Positions 19,405 to 30,414 are shown, counted from the first letter of the stretch. The stretch: DNA of 64,000 nucleotides from Aradus depressus (GCA_963662175.1 OY759223.1:12440249-12504248), one strand, 5' to 3'. Notes: generated by a model not told the origin, from the letters alone. Translations and numbers: made by a program.

Positions 19405-19597
19405 TCAAATGACAACTTCAATGTCTTTAAGAAAGTCTATTATTTTCTTATATTTTTCTTTAACGGGGTTCTTCAGCCAATTTTGCAAGGTGTCCGTCCG
19501 GTTGAGGTCCTCTTTCGTCTTGTCTCATCGTATTTCAGACACTTCAGTAGCACGTGGTCCATATCCTCTGTACTGCCGCACCGGTCGCACTAACTTA
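19405..19597 (-). pseudogene. Non-LTR retrotransposon C-terminus with Cys/His finger, frameshifted
   Basis: Minus strand reads CDRCGSTEDMDHVLLKCLKY-DETRRKR, a C-x2-C-x8-H-x4-C finger typical of non-LTR polyprotein ends. A one-base shift then continues as LQNWLKNPVKEKYKKIIDFL...EVVI-stop. An in-frame stop just upstream of the finger shows decay. The stop codon lies at 19405-19407. Confidence 0.65.
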
Positions 19598-19814
19598 GAA
19601 CTCTGTTCAACTTTATGAACGAACCAAGGCTCCATTAGATAAGCGATTCATTAAATTTAACAACATAAGATTACATACTACCGTTTCTACTTATAATAAT
19701 AGTTCTCTATTAAATAATTTTTTTTATTTTTCCTATATTTCTAAATTTATTTGGTATTATTGTTTTTATTATTTACAATATTTAGTTTTCAATTATTAAT
19801 TATATAAATATTAC

Positions 19815-20028
19815 GAGGGCGCCGAAAGCTCAGTGGTATGCGTTCTTGACAACTGAGCTCAAGATCGCGGGCTAGAAACCCGTTCTGGGGACTTTTTATC
19901 TGAAAAAAAAAATTGAGCACACCGTCCTTCGGATGATCCCAAGCCTGTACGATGACAGGTTGTCTTTAAAGATCACTACCCTAGATGCATAAACCTAGGT
20001 AGTTAAAGCCCGGGCATAGACTAACTAA
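19815..20028 (+). mobile_element. SINE, short subtype C
   Basis: tRNA-like head 'gagggcgccgaaagctcag' and a shortened body ('attgagcacaccgtccttcg', 'gatcccaagcctgtacgatg') ending 'gggcatagactaactaac'. It lacks the middle third of SINE-A. Confidence 0.8.
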
Positions 20029-20306
20029 CTAGGTTTAGGTTTAGGTTTTATGACTCATGCCCGGGCTTTAACTACGAGGTCATATCGCCTACTACCAGAG
20101 CGCTCTTTCGTCACTCTGGTGGACATGAGCCCGACTCTACTGTGGGAGTCCTAAATTTTGCCTACCCTAAATTTTTATTCATCTAGGGCAGGGGTCTTTA
20201 ACGAGTACCTGACATCGTACAGGCTCGGGACCATCGCTTAACGTCCCATCCGAAGGACGGCGTGCTTAAGTTTATTTTACCTCCCAGATAAAATAAACTA
20301 AGGGCA
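20029..20306 (-). mobile_element. SINE-A, minus strand
   Basis: Tail 'aggtttaggtttaggtttta' at the left, body complete to 'gataaaataaactaagggc'. The tRNA-like head is absent. It abuts the subtype-C copy. Confidence 0.88.
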
Positions 20307-20343
20307 ATATTTAGTTTCCTATTATGAATTATATAAATATTAC

Positions 20344-20570
20344 AAGGGCGCCGATAGCTTAGTGGTATGCGTGCTTGCCAACTGAGCTCAAGATCGCGGG
20401 TTCGAAATCCATCCGAGGTCCTAGGGTTTTTTATCTAAAAAAAATATTGAGCACACCGTCCTTCGGATGATCCCGAGCCTGTACGATGGCACGTTCTCAT
20501 TAAAGATCACTACCCTAGATGCGTAAACCTATGTAGTTAAAGCCCGGGCATAGACTAACTAACTAGGTTT
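20344..20570 (+). mobile_element. SINE, short subtype C (second tandem unit)
   Basis: Duplicate of 19815-20028 with a better B box (gcgggttcgaaatcc). Confidence 0.8.
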
Positions 20571-20800
20571 AGGTTTAGGTTTTATGACTCATGCCCGGGC
20601 TTTACCTACGAGGTCATATCACCTACTACCAGAGCGCTCTTTCGTCACTCTGGTGGACATGAGCCCGACTCTACTATGGGAGTCCTAAATTTTGCCTACC
20701 CTAAATTTTTATTAATCTAGGGCGGTAACGAGTACCTGACATCGTACAGTCTCTGGACCATCGCATAATGTCCCATCCAAAGGACGGCGTGCTTAAGTTT
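20571..20800 (-). mobile_element. SINE-A, minus strand (second tandem unit)
   Basis: Duplicate of 20029-20306, cut short at 'gcgtgcttaagttta'. Confidence 0.85.
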
Positions 20801-20801
20801 A

Positions 20802-20995
20802 ACTATTGAGCACACCGTCCTTCGGATGATCCCGAGCCTATACGATGTCAGGTTCTCTTTAAATATCACTACCCTAGATGCATAAACCTAGGTAGGCAAA
20901 ATTTATGATATCCATAGTAAAGAGAAGACGAAAGAGCGCTCTGTTAGTAGGTGATATGACCTCGTAGTTAAAGCCCGGGCATAGACTAACGTAAC
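20802..20995 (+). mobile_element. SINE fragment, subtype C related
   Basis: Starts 'attgagcacaccgtccttcg' and keeps the 'aagagcgctctgttagtagg' section that the two full subtype-C copies have lost, so it is closer to the ancestral form. Confidence 0.78.
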
Positions 20996-21125
20996 TATAA
21001 ATATTACCTGTATTTTATCATTTCACCTTATTTATAATTACTTATTCATTACATAAATTATATTCTACAAATTTAATTTTTTTTCTTATTATAAATAATT
21101 ATTATTATTATAACTTCTCCAGCTA

Positions 21126-21240
21126 TGCGATGTATAGGGGAAGTTATGTAATCAGTCGGGACTTCAATGCGGAGTTTTAAACGGAATTTCATGTTTTCCG
21201 ACTTCGATATTCCAAAAATGAGGAAAAAAATTGTGTACGA
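21126..21240 (+). repeat. M repeat left end
   Basis: 'gcgatgtataggggaagtta' then 'atgcggagttttaaacgg' and 'atgttttccgacttcg'. The following 140 bp diverge from the family. Confidence 0.8.
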
Positions 21241-21718
21241 GTGTAACTATGGGGTTAGAAAACATGATAAACCGATGAGAATTCAAAAAAGTATTTTCGA
21301 CGGATCACAAAATTTCACATGTTGGGTCAGAGCAATAAGCATTGAGTTACATCAATTCAAACTGGGATTTTAATTGTTCGTTAATTGCTCATAACTTTTA
21401 ATTGGTCAAATTTAAATTTTAGTTCAAGTACAGACATCCATCCCTCTTTCTCCACAGTTTAGCCTTCAAGTCCTCCCTCAATTAAAATAATTAATAAATG
21501 TAATTAATTAAGGTTGATTGATTACCTGATTGATTACCTGGTGGCTACAGAATGGTTACAAAGCCCTGCTTCTCTGGCTTTGAATGGCAATAAATCTACT
21601 CAGCCGCCGTTGGTTCGCCTTCAATAAGTGAAAATAATAAATAATAACAAAGAAATTGCTAAGTAATGTACGCTAAGAATTCTAAACATGAATGAAAATT
21701 AATTTATCTTAAAATTGA

Positions 21719-22057
21719 GAGGGCGCCGGTAGCTCAGTGGTATGCGTGCTTGTCTTCTGAGCTCAAGGTAGTGGGTTCGTAACCCAACCGAGGCCCTTAG
21801 TTTATTTTAGCTGATAGGTAAAATAAACTTAAGCACGCCGTCCTTCGGATGGGACGTTAAGCGATGGTCCCGAGCCTGTACGATGTCAGCTACTCGTTAA
21901 AGACCCCTGCCCTAGATGAATACAAATTTAGGGTAGGCAAAATTTAGGACTCCCACAGTAGAGTCGGACTCGTGTCCACCAGAATGACGAAAGAGTGCTC
22001 TGGTAGTGGGCGATATGACCTTGTACTTAAAACCCGGGCATGAGTCTAACCTAACCT
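21719..22057 (+). mobile_element. SINE-A, full length, 'agctgatagg' subfamily, with target duplication
   Basis: Head with A box tagctcagtgg and 'gtgggttcgtaaccc' B box. The body carries 'agctgataggtaaaat' and 'gtcagctactcg', shared with copies at 42132 and 45307. The tail is short. The 11-mer cttaaaattga flanks it (21708-21718, 22058-22068). Confidence 0.94.
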
Positions 22058-22125
22058 CTTAAAATTGATTAAAATTCAATTGGAAATCAATTTCTAAAAT
22101 AGTGCGAAATGAAAATTGTAATAGT

Positions 22126-22358
22126 TTAATTTATCTGGGAAGTAAAATAAACTTAAGCACGCCGTCCTTCGGATGGGACGTTAAGCAATGGAGCCTGTAC
22201 GATGTCAGGTGCTCGTTGAAGGCCCCTGCCCTAGCTGAATGAAAATTTAGAATAGGCAAAATTTTGAGTCTGGTTCATGTCCACCAGTGACGAAAGAGCG
22301 CTCTGGTAGTAGGCGATATGACCTCATAGTTGAAGCCCGGGCATGAGTCATAATAACT
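22126..22358 (+). mobile_element. SINE-A, 5' truncated
   Basis: Starts at the 'tttatctgggaagtaaaat' section and runs to 'gggcatgagtcataataact'. The tail lacks CCTAA. Confidence 0.85.
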
Positions 22359-22383
22359 AAGTAAATTTTTTGTAAAAGTAAAA

Positions 22384-22611
22384 AAAAGTCGTCAGTGAGT
22401 CACCGGCTATGTACTTCCCCAGAACATATTAATCAATTAACTTTTCGCTCCTTTTTCAATACTTACATAGGAGCTCCTAAATCCTCAAACTAAATTTTGT
22501 GTCGGTAAATTCACTACATCTGCAGTTATTGGAGCATTTGAGTCAAGAACTCACCCCAGAACTCATCCTCCCTTAAGCCGATGTCGTTGAATTTTGACAG
22601 GTTATATACAC
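22384..22611 (-). repeat. M repeat, right half
   Basis: Degraded end hairpin ('gtcagtgagtcaccggc'), 'tacttccccagaac', 'aattaatcaattaac', one module. It fuses to the next repeat at 'gacaggttatatac'. Confidence 0.85.
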
Positions 22612-22790
22612 TGTGTTGTATAAAAATACACACATTCAAATTATTAATATTATAAAAATTAATTAAATTTATTCCCAAAAAAAAAAAAAAAAAATAAGCA
22701 ACTAAATTAGTAAATAAATATATGAATGCATTTTGTTTTAAAACAACAAATGAATAAAAAACAAAACACGACCATCAGCTGTTTTGAATG
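22612..22790. repeat. Repeat 'N', second copy at 41633-41790
   Basis: 'tacacacattcaaattatta', 'gaatgcattttgttttaaaa' and 'accatcagctgttt' are shared in order with 41633-41790. In both places N is joined to an M right half, so M plus N may be one composite unit. Confidence 0.8.
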
Positions 22791-23489
22791 AGTGTAGAAG
22801 AGTCGAGGTCTGGGTTGAGGTGAGACGTTCTGAGTTGCGATGGAGTGAGAGTTTTAGGCTTAAGGTGTGGAGAACTAAGTTGTAGTGAATCGATTGTGAT
22901 TAATTGGTGTTTTAATTGAAATAGATGCACAAAGAAGGTACTTTAATTTGATTATATGTTTTATATGCACTAAAATAACTTAAATTTCAAGAATGGATTT
23001 AGAAAGAAAAGAGACTAAAACATAAATGTTAAAATTAGCTTATAAGATTTCTTTTTGTAGATAATATGATTTTTTTTTATCACTTAGTTATTAATTTATT
23101 ATGTAGTTTAAGTAAATAAACCCAATTATTTGTTCTCGTAAATTCTATGCTATTCATTTTCCCTGTTGGTCCAGTAAGATTATTTAAAAACCTTTCGATT
23201 ATATTTAATATCTTTACAAAATTTAGAAAAACAATATTGCATCTCTTTAGAAATCAAAATAAAAAGTTTGTTAATTGAATTTTTTTAAATACGTGCACTT
23301 TCTTAAAAATTTAACATCTTGAAATGTTGATAATTTTTTAGTGCCCTTTTCGGAAATTACTGTAGAAATCAAAATTCAGTAAAAAGAGCAGTTATAAAAT
23401 TTCTACAGGAATTTTAATTATTATTAATTCAATAATTATTTATACTTATTTTTATGTAACAATTATAATTTTTGTTTTTCATCACACCA
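22791..23489. other. AT-rich interval without recognisable gene
   Basis: A G-rich patch at 22790-22880 ('gtctgggttgaggtgagacg') and then AT-rich sequence. No supported gene. Confidence 0.4.
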
Positions 23490-23978
23490 CACAGGGTTTT
23501 AACTTTAAATATGAAATATCATGTCGATACATTCATTACAACGGCAGTTACTATAGTTTTTGAGTTAAGCCCCCCCCCCCCCCCCCCCCGCTCCTCTTTG
23601 ACTGCACTTCGATAGGTTTTGTGGTTATAAAGTTTTGGCCACACATAAAAAATTTCATGACGATACATTCATTCTATCGGCAGTTATTGCATTACTTATC
23701 TTAAGTCTTCCCCTTAATCCTCCTTCGCTTTGATCGATTTGTCTCAAAAACAATAGATGTCGTCATTAGAGAGAGCTGGAATCATATATAAAATTTCGTT
23801 TCAATATATTTTATCGAGAGTTATCGTGTTCACAGACACACATAAGAGAGACTTTTTTTTTTTTTTCATTTTTGGTATCTGGAAGTCGAAAAATATGAAA
23901 TTCCGTTGAAACTCCGCATCGAATTTTTGACCGATTACATAACTTCCCCTATACTTTGTATGGTAGGGGATGTCAAAC
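23490..23978 (-). repeat. M repeat copy with expanded poly-C
   Basis: Multiple modules, then 'ttatcgtgttcacagacaca', 'gaaactccgcatcgaat', 'gaccgattacataacttccc' and 'ctatactttg'. A 20-C run occupies 23570-23589 where other copies have about 6-8 C. Confidence 0.9.
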
Positions 23979-24278
23979 TCTAGTTCCCTATCTACATGAA
24001 TTTAAGAACGGCCCCATAAAATCCTCTCAGTGAATGTTCTCCGGCCCACTTTATTTAGTGTGATCACATTTCTAAGTGATATGTTTTTGTTCTTCCTGTC
24101 GATAAGATGAAAATCGATTGTCTCAATAAACTCTACATTGTCTGAACGAATATTCCAATGTTTCCGTTTACTTATTATAAGTAAACATTGTTTCAGTATC
24201 TTCCCCAGGTCCTACTTACAAAATCTTTTCTGTAAGGCATTCCACCTCAACCTCTAGCTGATTGTATTCCATTTAGGG

Positions 24279-24361
24279 AAAGCCCTTAGGTTATTTATCT
24301 GGAAGGTGAAAAAAACTTTGAGCATGCCATCCTTCGGATGGGATGTTGAGCGATGATCCAG
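24279..24361 (+). mobile_element. SINE-B fragment
   Basis: 'agcccttaggttatttatct', 'gaaaaaaactttgagcatgc', 'catccttcggatggg'. It ends at the start of the following inverted-mate repeat. Confidence 0.75.
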
Positions 24362-24367
24362 CGAGTC

Positions 24368-24697
24368 TGTGCCAAAATGAGTTAAGTGTACTGTGGATCA
24401 TCTCCCAAGCCATCTCCGCACTGTGGAGAAGTTGGGAGCTCAGGACTCTATTACTTTCGGAATTATAAAGATGTGTTTCTTGGTATCTCGTAAAAATGTG
24501 TATTTTCTTGGTTAAATTAACATAATCTACTTCTTTGAGAAATCATTCACGAGATAACTGCATTTAACCAACTATTGACTACGGCAGACTATTCCAAGTG
24601 AAGAGGGCGTTTTCGGTTAAATCAACTTGCTCAACATTAGAGAGGCAACATTCACGAGTATATCAAAAAGTATGGTTAATAATTAGGTAAGTGATGG
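24368..24697 (-). repeat. Interspersed repeat, mate of 3050-3375
   Basis: Reverse complement of the first copy over its whole length, with small indels. Confidence 0.75.
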
Positions 24698-25689
24698 GGA
24701 ATGATTAGGTAACTAAGGAAAAATCCAAGTAAGGATTAAAAATATTAATTTTCATTCACTCCTATAGATTTAGAAGGTATATGATTAATAATGATGCAAA
24801 CATAATTTATTTATTCCAAAAACTGGATTTACACGATTAATGCAAAAGTAAAAATAAGTTACGAATTTAGACTTACCAATTTATTCCCTGTGACCACAGA
24901 TTTAAGCCTCTAGTATTAATGTTTTTTCAGACAATTTATAGAATCGGTGCCATAAGGACACTGGGTCATTCTATATTTCTATTATTTTCTATTTTTGTTA
25001 AAACCAGAACAAATTTTCATCTTTTCTTATGGATGACTATCATCGTATCTGCTTGAAGCCTCTACACCGAAATTGCTGCATTGATGTGTTTTTTTAGGAT
25101 ACAGAGGCTACACTGAGAAAACAAAAATTTTGAGTCAAATGAATTTCTGTTATCTCAACTGCGCGGCGGAGTTGGATACGGCGAAGCCCGCATAGGTGCT
25201 GTCTCAATTCCCTGACGCAGTTGGCAGGTCAATATTGTCAATTCCGTAAGGAATTGAGATACGTCATTAGCAGTTCATTCTAATAATTATGAATTTCGTT
25301 TAATTATTAATTATTATTAATATTAATTCAAAAAAAAAATATTTCGTTCAATTGAAGTGTGTTCAATGAAAATTATTTAGTTAGCGTATACGCCCAAACT
25401 TAAATGTAAGTTTCTGCTCTCCTAGTAAACCTTCGAAATCTTTATTTGCTTATTTATCTTTGGTTGTACCTTACCTTCTGTTTTTACTCTTTTGTGTGTC
25501 CTTTGATCTCTGAATTTGACGCTACACACCGACTCACATGTAAGTTTCCATTCTCCATGTAAATCTACAGTATCTTTAATTGTTGGACGTTTTTTTTTTT
25601 TTTTTTTTTTTACAAACAGATATTTACAACTGTATAAAAATAAATACAACCAGCAAATATGCTAATAGAGAGATAATGGCAATGTCAAG
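24698..25689. other. Interval without recognisable gene
   Basis: 'acatgtaagtttccattctc' at 25537 resembles 'aaatgtaagtttctgctctc' at 25400, a diverged direct pair about 139 bp apart. A minus-strand frame at 25422-25649 is lysine-rich only because it reads a T tract. Nothing else supported. Confidence 0.4.
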
Positions 25690-26265
25690 AGGGGAGAAAT
25701 CACCCAGTGGTGACACTCCCTAGTCACTGATTTCCTCTCATTTGTAACTAATCACTGTCACTGTCACTGCTGCTGCTAAGGAGGAGGTCTCTAGGCCATT
25801 GACGCTTAAGCCGTCGTTGGGGAAGTATGGCAGAATGGAGGGCACGGACTAGAGGATTATTGTGGAAACTAAGAAGGGAAAATAATTTTTTATATTTGGA
25901 TTTAGCGACTTCGGTAACAAAAGGTACGTTAAGGTCAGTGTGGTGAGTTTTGTTGGAGACGTAATAAGGAACATTGGCTATTTTATGAAGGATTTTGGAT
26001 TGAAAGGATTGAATGCGCTGGAGATTGGAAGCATTGGCAGAACCCCAAAGTTCAAGTCCGTAAGTCCACATTGAGTACTACGTTGTATATAAGTCGTTTT
26101 GTTTTCAAAGTTAATTTGGATCTTATGTCTAGAAATCGTAGTAAAAGTTTATATCGTCTGTTCATTTCTTGTCTTTTCAGACTCTTGTCCGGATTCCAAG
26201 TTAGTCGTTTGTCGAGTATGAGGCCTAGATAGCGGACTTCGCGCCACTTTCCCTACTCGAAAATG
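25690..26265 (-). pseudogene. Jockey-type retrotransposon ORF2 C-terminus, frameshifted
   Basis: Minus strand: EVRYLGLILDKRLTW...RQEMNRRYKLLLRFLDIRSKL, then, after a 5-bp loss relative to the copy at 50690, MWTYGLELWGSANASNLQR...KILHKIANVPYYVSN and an end of LLLSSSSDSDSD-stop. The 'YLG..LD..LTW' and 'YG..LWG' phrases identify the thumb/C-terminal part of Jockey-clade reverse transcriptase. The 3' UTR ('agggagtgtcaccactgggt') is shared with 50430-51060. Confidence 0.85.
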
Positions 26266-26504
26266 TTATTTATCTCCAATATTCCCAACAGTAGGAAAAT
26301 GTTCAAGACGCAAATATATTTGCTACCAATTCTGTAACTTTTTCCGTAAAGGAAACATGAAATAACTCTCTCGATCTCCAAAAAAAACCCAGCTCTATTC
26401 AGCAATGAACTCAATTCATATGTATCCTATAACCTATTCATGAATAGACAGATTTAAAATAAGAATTGTGGGTAAAATATGTTCAGCCATTTTAACTTTC
26501 CCAG

Positions 26505-26736
26505 CGATACGATGTATAGGAGAAGTTATGTAATCGATCAGAAATGTCGATACATTCATTCTTTCTGGAGTTATTGTGATCACAGACACACAGATAGACC
26601 TTTTTTTTTTTTTCATATTTGGAATCTAGAGGTCGGACCACATAGAAATCCGTTGTAAATTACGATCCGAATTTTTGACCGATTACCTATATAACTGCCT
26701 ACTTTGTATGGCTGGCGAAGTAAAAACATATATATT
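26505..26736. repeat. M left ends in inverted arrangement
   Basis: A plus-strand left end ('gatgtataggagaagttatg') is followed after 40 bp by a minus-strand left half that closes with 'gaccgattacctatataac' and 'tttgtatggctggcgaagta'. Two left ends therefore face each other. Confidence 0.8.
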
Positions 26737-27212
26737 TTTGGAAAAAAAAATATATATTCCAATGTAAGTTCAACTTTTGTTTCCCTTTCTTTTAAAGTGT
26801 CGTTGTGTTTAAAACTTCTCTTTTTTACCAACTGTCCAACAAGCGAAGTTTTTTTTTTCTTACTTCGACATCGGCTAACAGAAGTTTTGTCTTCTTGAAA
26901 CTTTTTACTGGTTTTCTGATCTGGTAACATCCCCACACAGAATGTAAGTTTATACTTAAAAGACGCAAAGTAAAATGAGGCTTTTGTTTACTTTCAATTT
27001 TCGACAAAGTTATGCTTAGAAATTCCTCTAAAATCTCCCTGTTTTCCTGTCTATTTTAACTGGAAGTCATCAAGTTTATTACTTAAGTAATTTTTGAAAA
27101 GTGGTATTGAATTTGACGTAAATGCTTTACACTAAGTATAGAGAAAGTTATCAGGAATTTTATGTTTTGCGACCCTCTGGCTAAAAATCAATAGTTGACT
27201 TAAATAGGGGCT
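26737..27212. other. Interval without recognisable gene
   Basis: T-rich. 'aatgtaagttcaacttttg' and 'aatgtaagtttatac' repeat the motif noted at 25400. No gene supported. Confidence 0.4.
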
Positions 27213-27327
27213 GAGGCAGCGGTGGCCTTGTGGGCTAGAGCGTAGGGCTTTGGTTCCATGGACTCCGCATGGTTGCGGGTTCGAATCCCATCCAAGGAAG
27301 AATTTTATTTCATTGAAAAAAAAAAAG
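27213..27327 (+). mobile_element. SINE-2, short copy with A tail
   Basis: 'gcggtggccttgtgggctag', 'gcgtagggctttggttcc' and the B box gcgggttcgaatccc match SINE-2 at 12371. It ends in 11 A, having lost most of the body. Confidence 0.85.
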
Positions 27328-27417
27328 TTAATAGTGTTTATGAGTCGACAGGGTGATGTGCCCGGTGATGAGCACCTAATAAAAAAAATAAATAAAAATG
27401 TTTATGAGTCAAGCCAT

Positions 27418-28345
27418 CTCCTCTGATCCCCTCTTCCCTTCGGCCGAAACCACGGAAAATTAATGGGTGTCGTCCTTATGGGTGTTTGAATTTACGCACA
27501 AAATTTTGTGTTCATTGCAACTGCTGTTATTAGAGTTTTTGCCATAATAAGCCTCCCCCCTAATATCTCTCCTTCCCTTTGGTCAATTCGGCTTAAAATT
27601 GATAGGTGTCTTACTTACGGGGTTCTGGATACACATACGATCGTATATAATTGAGGTGCTCATAACAAAAACAGCCCTAGTCAAAAATAGCAAATTTTCA
27701 GAAAAAAAAGAAAAAAACGTTTGTGCTTCTTTCAGGTTCAAGTAATTCAAAAATTTTTTTGCTGATGCTTACTTGGGTATATTAGTAAACTAATGACATA
27801 AATTTTGTCAAACTCTACTATGCTTAAGGGGGGTAGCCAACCCTCAGAAATTGCATACCCCCTGACAAGGGTTGTTTTTGTATGAAATAAAAATGGGGGC
27901 AAAAAGAAATAAAACTTGTTTATCCACTGTTTTAATAGAACAATATTAGTATCTTATATAAAGCTTGTCAAAAAATATACAAATAATAAGAAACAATAGA
28001 AAGTATATAAAAATAAAAAGGACATTATTACACATTTATTCATAAATCCATCATTTCCATCAAAAAATGCCCTTGTCAGTTGACATGGGTTGTTTTTGCA
28101 GAACCGGTCAAATTTCTCTGGTCTGTAACTCTAGACCGGGGCCGTTCTTATTTGCACTCTATTAACAGGGTTATTAGTACCATCTTCTATTACAAGAATG
28201 CGCTGAAATCTCAAAAACGTAAACAATTGACAAGGGCTGTTTTTGTTATAAGCACCTCAATTTCATCTTGATAAATGCATTATATATGGAGTTATCTTGT
28301 TCACAGACAACCAGAATTTTTTTTTTTTTTTTTCAAATTTGGAAT
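27418..28345 (-). repeat. M repeat split by a MITE
   Basis: Modules to 27658 ('cttcggccgaaaccacgg', 'gataggtgtcttacttacgg') continue after 28262 ('tgataaatgcattatatatg', 'ttatcttgttcacagacaac'). The two halves join correctly in family order when the 604-bp insert is skipped. Confidence 0.82.
27659..28262. mobile_element. MITE, 604 bp, about 35-bp TIRs
   Basis: The left end 'aattgaggtgctcataacaa' and the right end 'ttataagcacctcaatt' are inverted, extending over 'aaaacagccctagtca' / 'tgacaagggctgttttt'. Internal subterminal repeats of 'tgacaagggttgtttttg' occur at about 27865 and 28070. Non-coding. Confidence 0.85.
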
Positions 28346-28590
28346 GACTTTTTGAGCTTAATCGGCCAAAGGGTAAGGAGGTATAGGGCTTAGCCCTAAA
28401 ACGAATAACGTCCGTTGTAATGAATATATTGACATGAGATTTTAGTTGTCGTAGGAGTTGTGGATACATGTATAAAAATTCGTGCCGATAAATGTATGCT
28501 AACAACTGTAATTGTGCTTACAAAAACACACTCTCAGAAAAATGGGACCTTTTTTTTCCATTTTTGGAATCGGGTAATCAGAAAGGGTGA
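28346..28590 (+). repeat. M repeat fragment, plus strand
   Basis: 'gagcttaatcggccaaaggg', 'gtccgttgtaatgaat', 'attgacatgagattttag' and then a return of 'tttttggaatcgggtaat'. It adjoins the minus-strand copy head-on. Confidence 0.7.
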
Positions 28591-28731
28591 AGGGTGAAAA
28601 CCTTGAGTACGCCGTCCTTCAGATGTGGCTTAAGCGATGATCCCGAGCATTGACTCACATAGTTCGAAAGAGCACTCTGGTAGTAGGCGATATGAATTCA
28701 TAGTTGAAGCCCGGGCATGAGTCACAATAAC
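28588..28731 (+). mobile_element. SINE-B fragment, internally deleted
   Basis: 'gaaaaccttgagtacgccgt' leads after a deletion into 'agagcactctggtagtaggc' and 'gcccgggcatgagtca'. Confidence 0.78.
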
Positions 28732-29019
28732 CAACTCTAAGTAAGTAGCCAATTCAGATATTGGACATAGTTGACCCAGACGGTCACATACAAAAGCAAT
28801 TTCTAAAGGACTTTGCAAAGTGAGAAAGCTTGTTGTGAACAAAAATGTTCGACTATTCTATTACTCGACTTACTCTCCAACTTACATAGGAGTAGTGAAA
28901 TGCAATCAATAGGAGAGACTTTCTGATTGTCGCAAGAAGCCGAGAATAGGCGTCGTTATTGCAATGAGTAATTATGACAGCAGATATGGCAAACAAGATT
29001 ATGGGAGAAAGTGAGAGAA

Positions 29020-29100
29020 AAAAGTTGCTGAATCGCTGCCAATAAACATCCCCAGATCGAATTACTCAATTAAGTTTTCGTTCTCCCTTCAAAAAGAAAA
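29020..29100 (-). repeat. M right-end fragment
   Basis: 'catccccagatcgaattact' and 'caattaagttttcgttctcc' match the family's right end. Confidence 0.65.
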
Positions 29101-29219
29101 AATTACATAGTATCAGTGTTAACTAAAATACAAAAGTTAAATTGAAAATAAAAAAAAAAAACCGTCTGAAAAAAAAAAAATTTCAATAATTTTTTCACTG
29201 AAACCTTGGTTGGGAGGGC

Positions 29220-29510
29220 TTTTTTGGTGGGGGCTTGAAGGGCTTAGGGAAGAGACTTGGGCGTGGCCATATGAAATGAGCTCAAACTCCAAGTCTCTAG
29301 CTTGAAACCTGAATATCTTGGAGACGGCATACCCGATTTCCACCAAACATGGCTAAGAACCATCTCGCAAATAACAGCTTTTGAACCAAAAAAACTGCTG
29401 TGAAATCGGTTCAGCCGTCTTGGAGCCACGATGCCACAGAGAGACACATACACAGACAAAGACTTAAAACTTATAACACCCTTCCTTTTGCGTCGATGGT
29501 TAAAAATATA
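29220..29510. repeat. Repeat ending 'cttataacaccc', retroelement 3'-end type
   Basis: 'gaaatcggttcagccgtctt' leads to 'ggagccacgatgccacagag', a CA/GA-rich run of short repeats, then 'aaaacttataacacccttcc' and 'tttgcgtcgatggtt'. Sequences of this plan end many arthropod retroelement-derived repeats. Only one copy is in the window. Confidence 0.45.
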
Positions 29511-29793
29511 TGTTATTTAAAATATTGTCAATTTCACAAAATATATATATAATATTTGGAAATACTTTCGGTATTGCTACCATCTTCAGCCACGACTTGC
29601 AAGTTGAACAAGTTCACATTCCGAACTGACCCTTCTTCACCCCCCACGGGGATTTTCCCTGTCCCTTTCTCATGTACAACAAAGTTTTATGAACATGAAA
29701 AACATTAAACATAAAATTTCACCTCAAATTGAAATTTTAATACTTTTTTTTTTTAGTAGTAAATTCTTTATATTTTGAATATCATATACACAA

Positions 29794-29928
29794 AGCTGAG
29801 TAGAGAATATATGGGAGAGCTACCCCAGCCACATGTGGCAGCAGTGTGGCACCAGTGTGGCCACTCATCTGTGACACCTTGACTCCCCCCACCCCTGTGT
29901 GGCACCCGTCTGAGGCTCCCCTGGGAGG
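29794..29928 (+). repeat. 135-bp repeat, near-identical to the inner end of the 38-39 kb palindrome arm
   Basis: 'gtagagaatatatgggagag' through 'ctcccctgggagg' matches 38810-38944 with one difference seen. It stops exactly where the palindrome's central spacer ends. It contains several 'gtgtggc' motifs. Confidence 0.9.
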
Positions 29929-30200
29929 CTCCCACTGCGCAACATCGATTCCCATGGCTCGCGCAGCTCAACCTATGATGTACTTCCCCAGCTCAAACTA
30001 TGATGTACTTCCCCAGCTCAACCCCTGGGCACCCCCACCTTAGGACCCACCCTTTTTTTTCTATAAAGTGTATGGAGAAAATATAGTCCTTGACGTCACA
30101 CCGACATGTCCAGACCTGCTTTTCCTAAGAGGTACTTCCCCAGCTCAACCTGGTGAGCACCCGCACCTTCGGACCCACACAATCCTTTGATTTTTTTAAA
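29929..30200. repeat. Repeat with 'tacttccccagctcaac' motifs
   Basis: A 25-bp direct repeat ('ctatgatgtacttccccag') occurs twice at 29967-30016, and the motif recurs at 30133. 'tatggagaaaatatagtcct' and 'ttgacgtcacac' are shared with 62505-62535. Minor copies at 30715 and 31140. Confidence 0.7.
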
Positions 30201-30230
30201 TTTAAATATTAGTAAATTATAATAAGCATA

Positions 30231-30414
30231 CTAGCGCTCCCAAGCGTCTAGAATGTAAATTAATATTTATATAAGTAGCTAGGTGCGGCTTCTTAATAAA
30301 AAAAATAATAACTTGTACTTACGGTATCGAACCCATCTACTTTGACTTGAGAGGCCGATACGCTAACCACGCGACCATTGTGACATGGTTGCTGAAGGTG
30401 GTGATAATCTAGGT
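30231..30414 (-). mobile_element. SINE-3 candidate (tRNA-related), copy 1
   Basis: Minus strand carries a tRNA-like module with 'gggttcgataccg' as B box and a matching A-box stretch. The flanking body ('gctcccaagcgtctagaat', 'gataatctaggtatataaa') is shared with 31248-31412. Confidence 0.6.

Larger units (their letters stand above)
19777..20840. repeat. 530-bp tandem duplication carrying SINE pairs
   Basis: The stretch 'caatatttagttttc...ttatataaatattacgaggg' at 19780 recurs at 20306, and each is followed by a plus-strand SINE (short subtype) and a minus-strand SINE-A in the same order. The period is about 530 bp. The second unit ends near 20800 and is followed by a further plus-strand fragment. 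Confidence 0.8.

Noticed and set aside
25422..25649. 75-codon lysine-rich minus-strand frame
   Set aside because: The lysine run is a T tract read backwards; no homologous motif.
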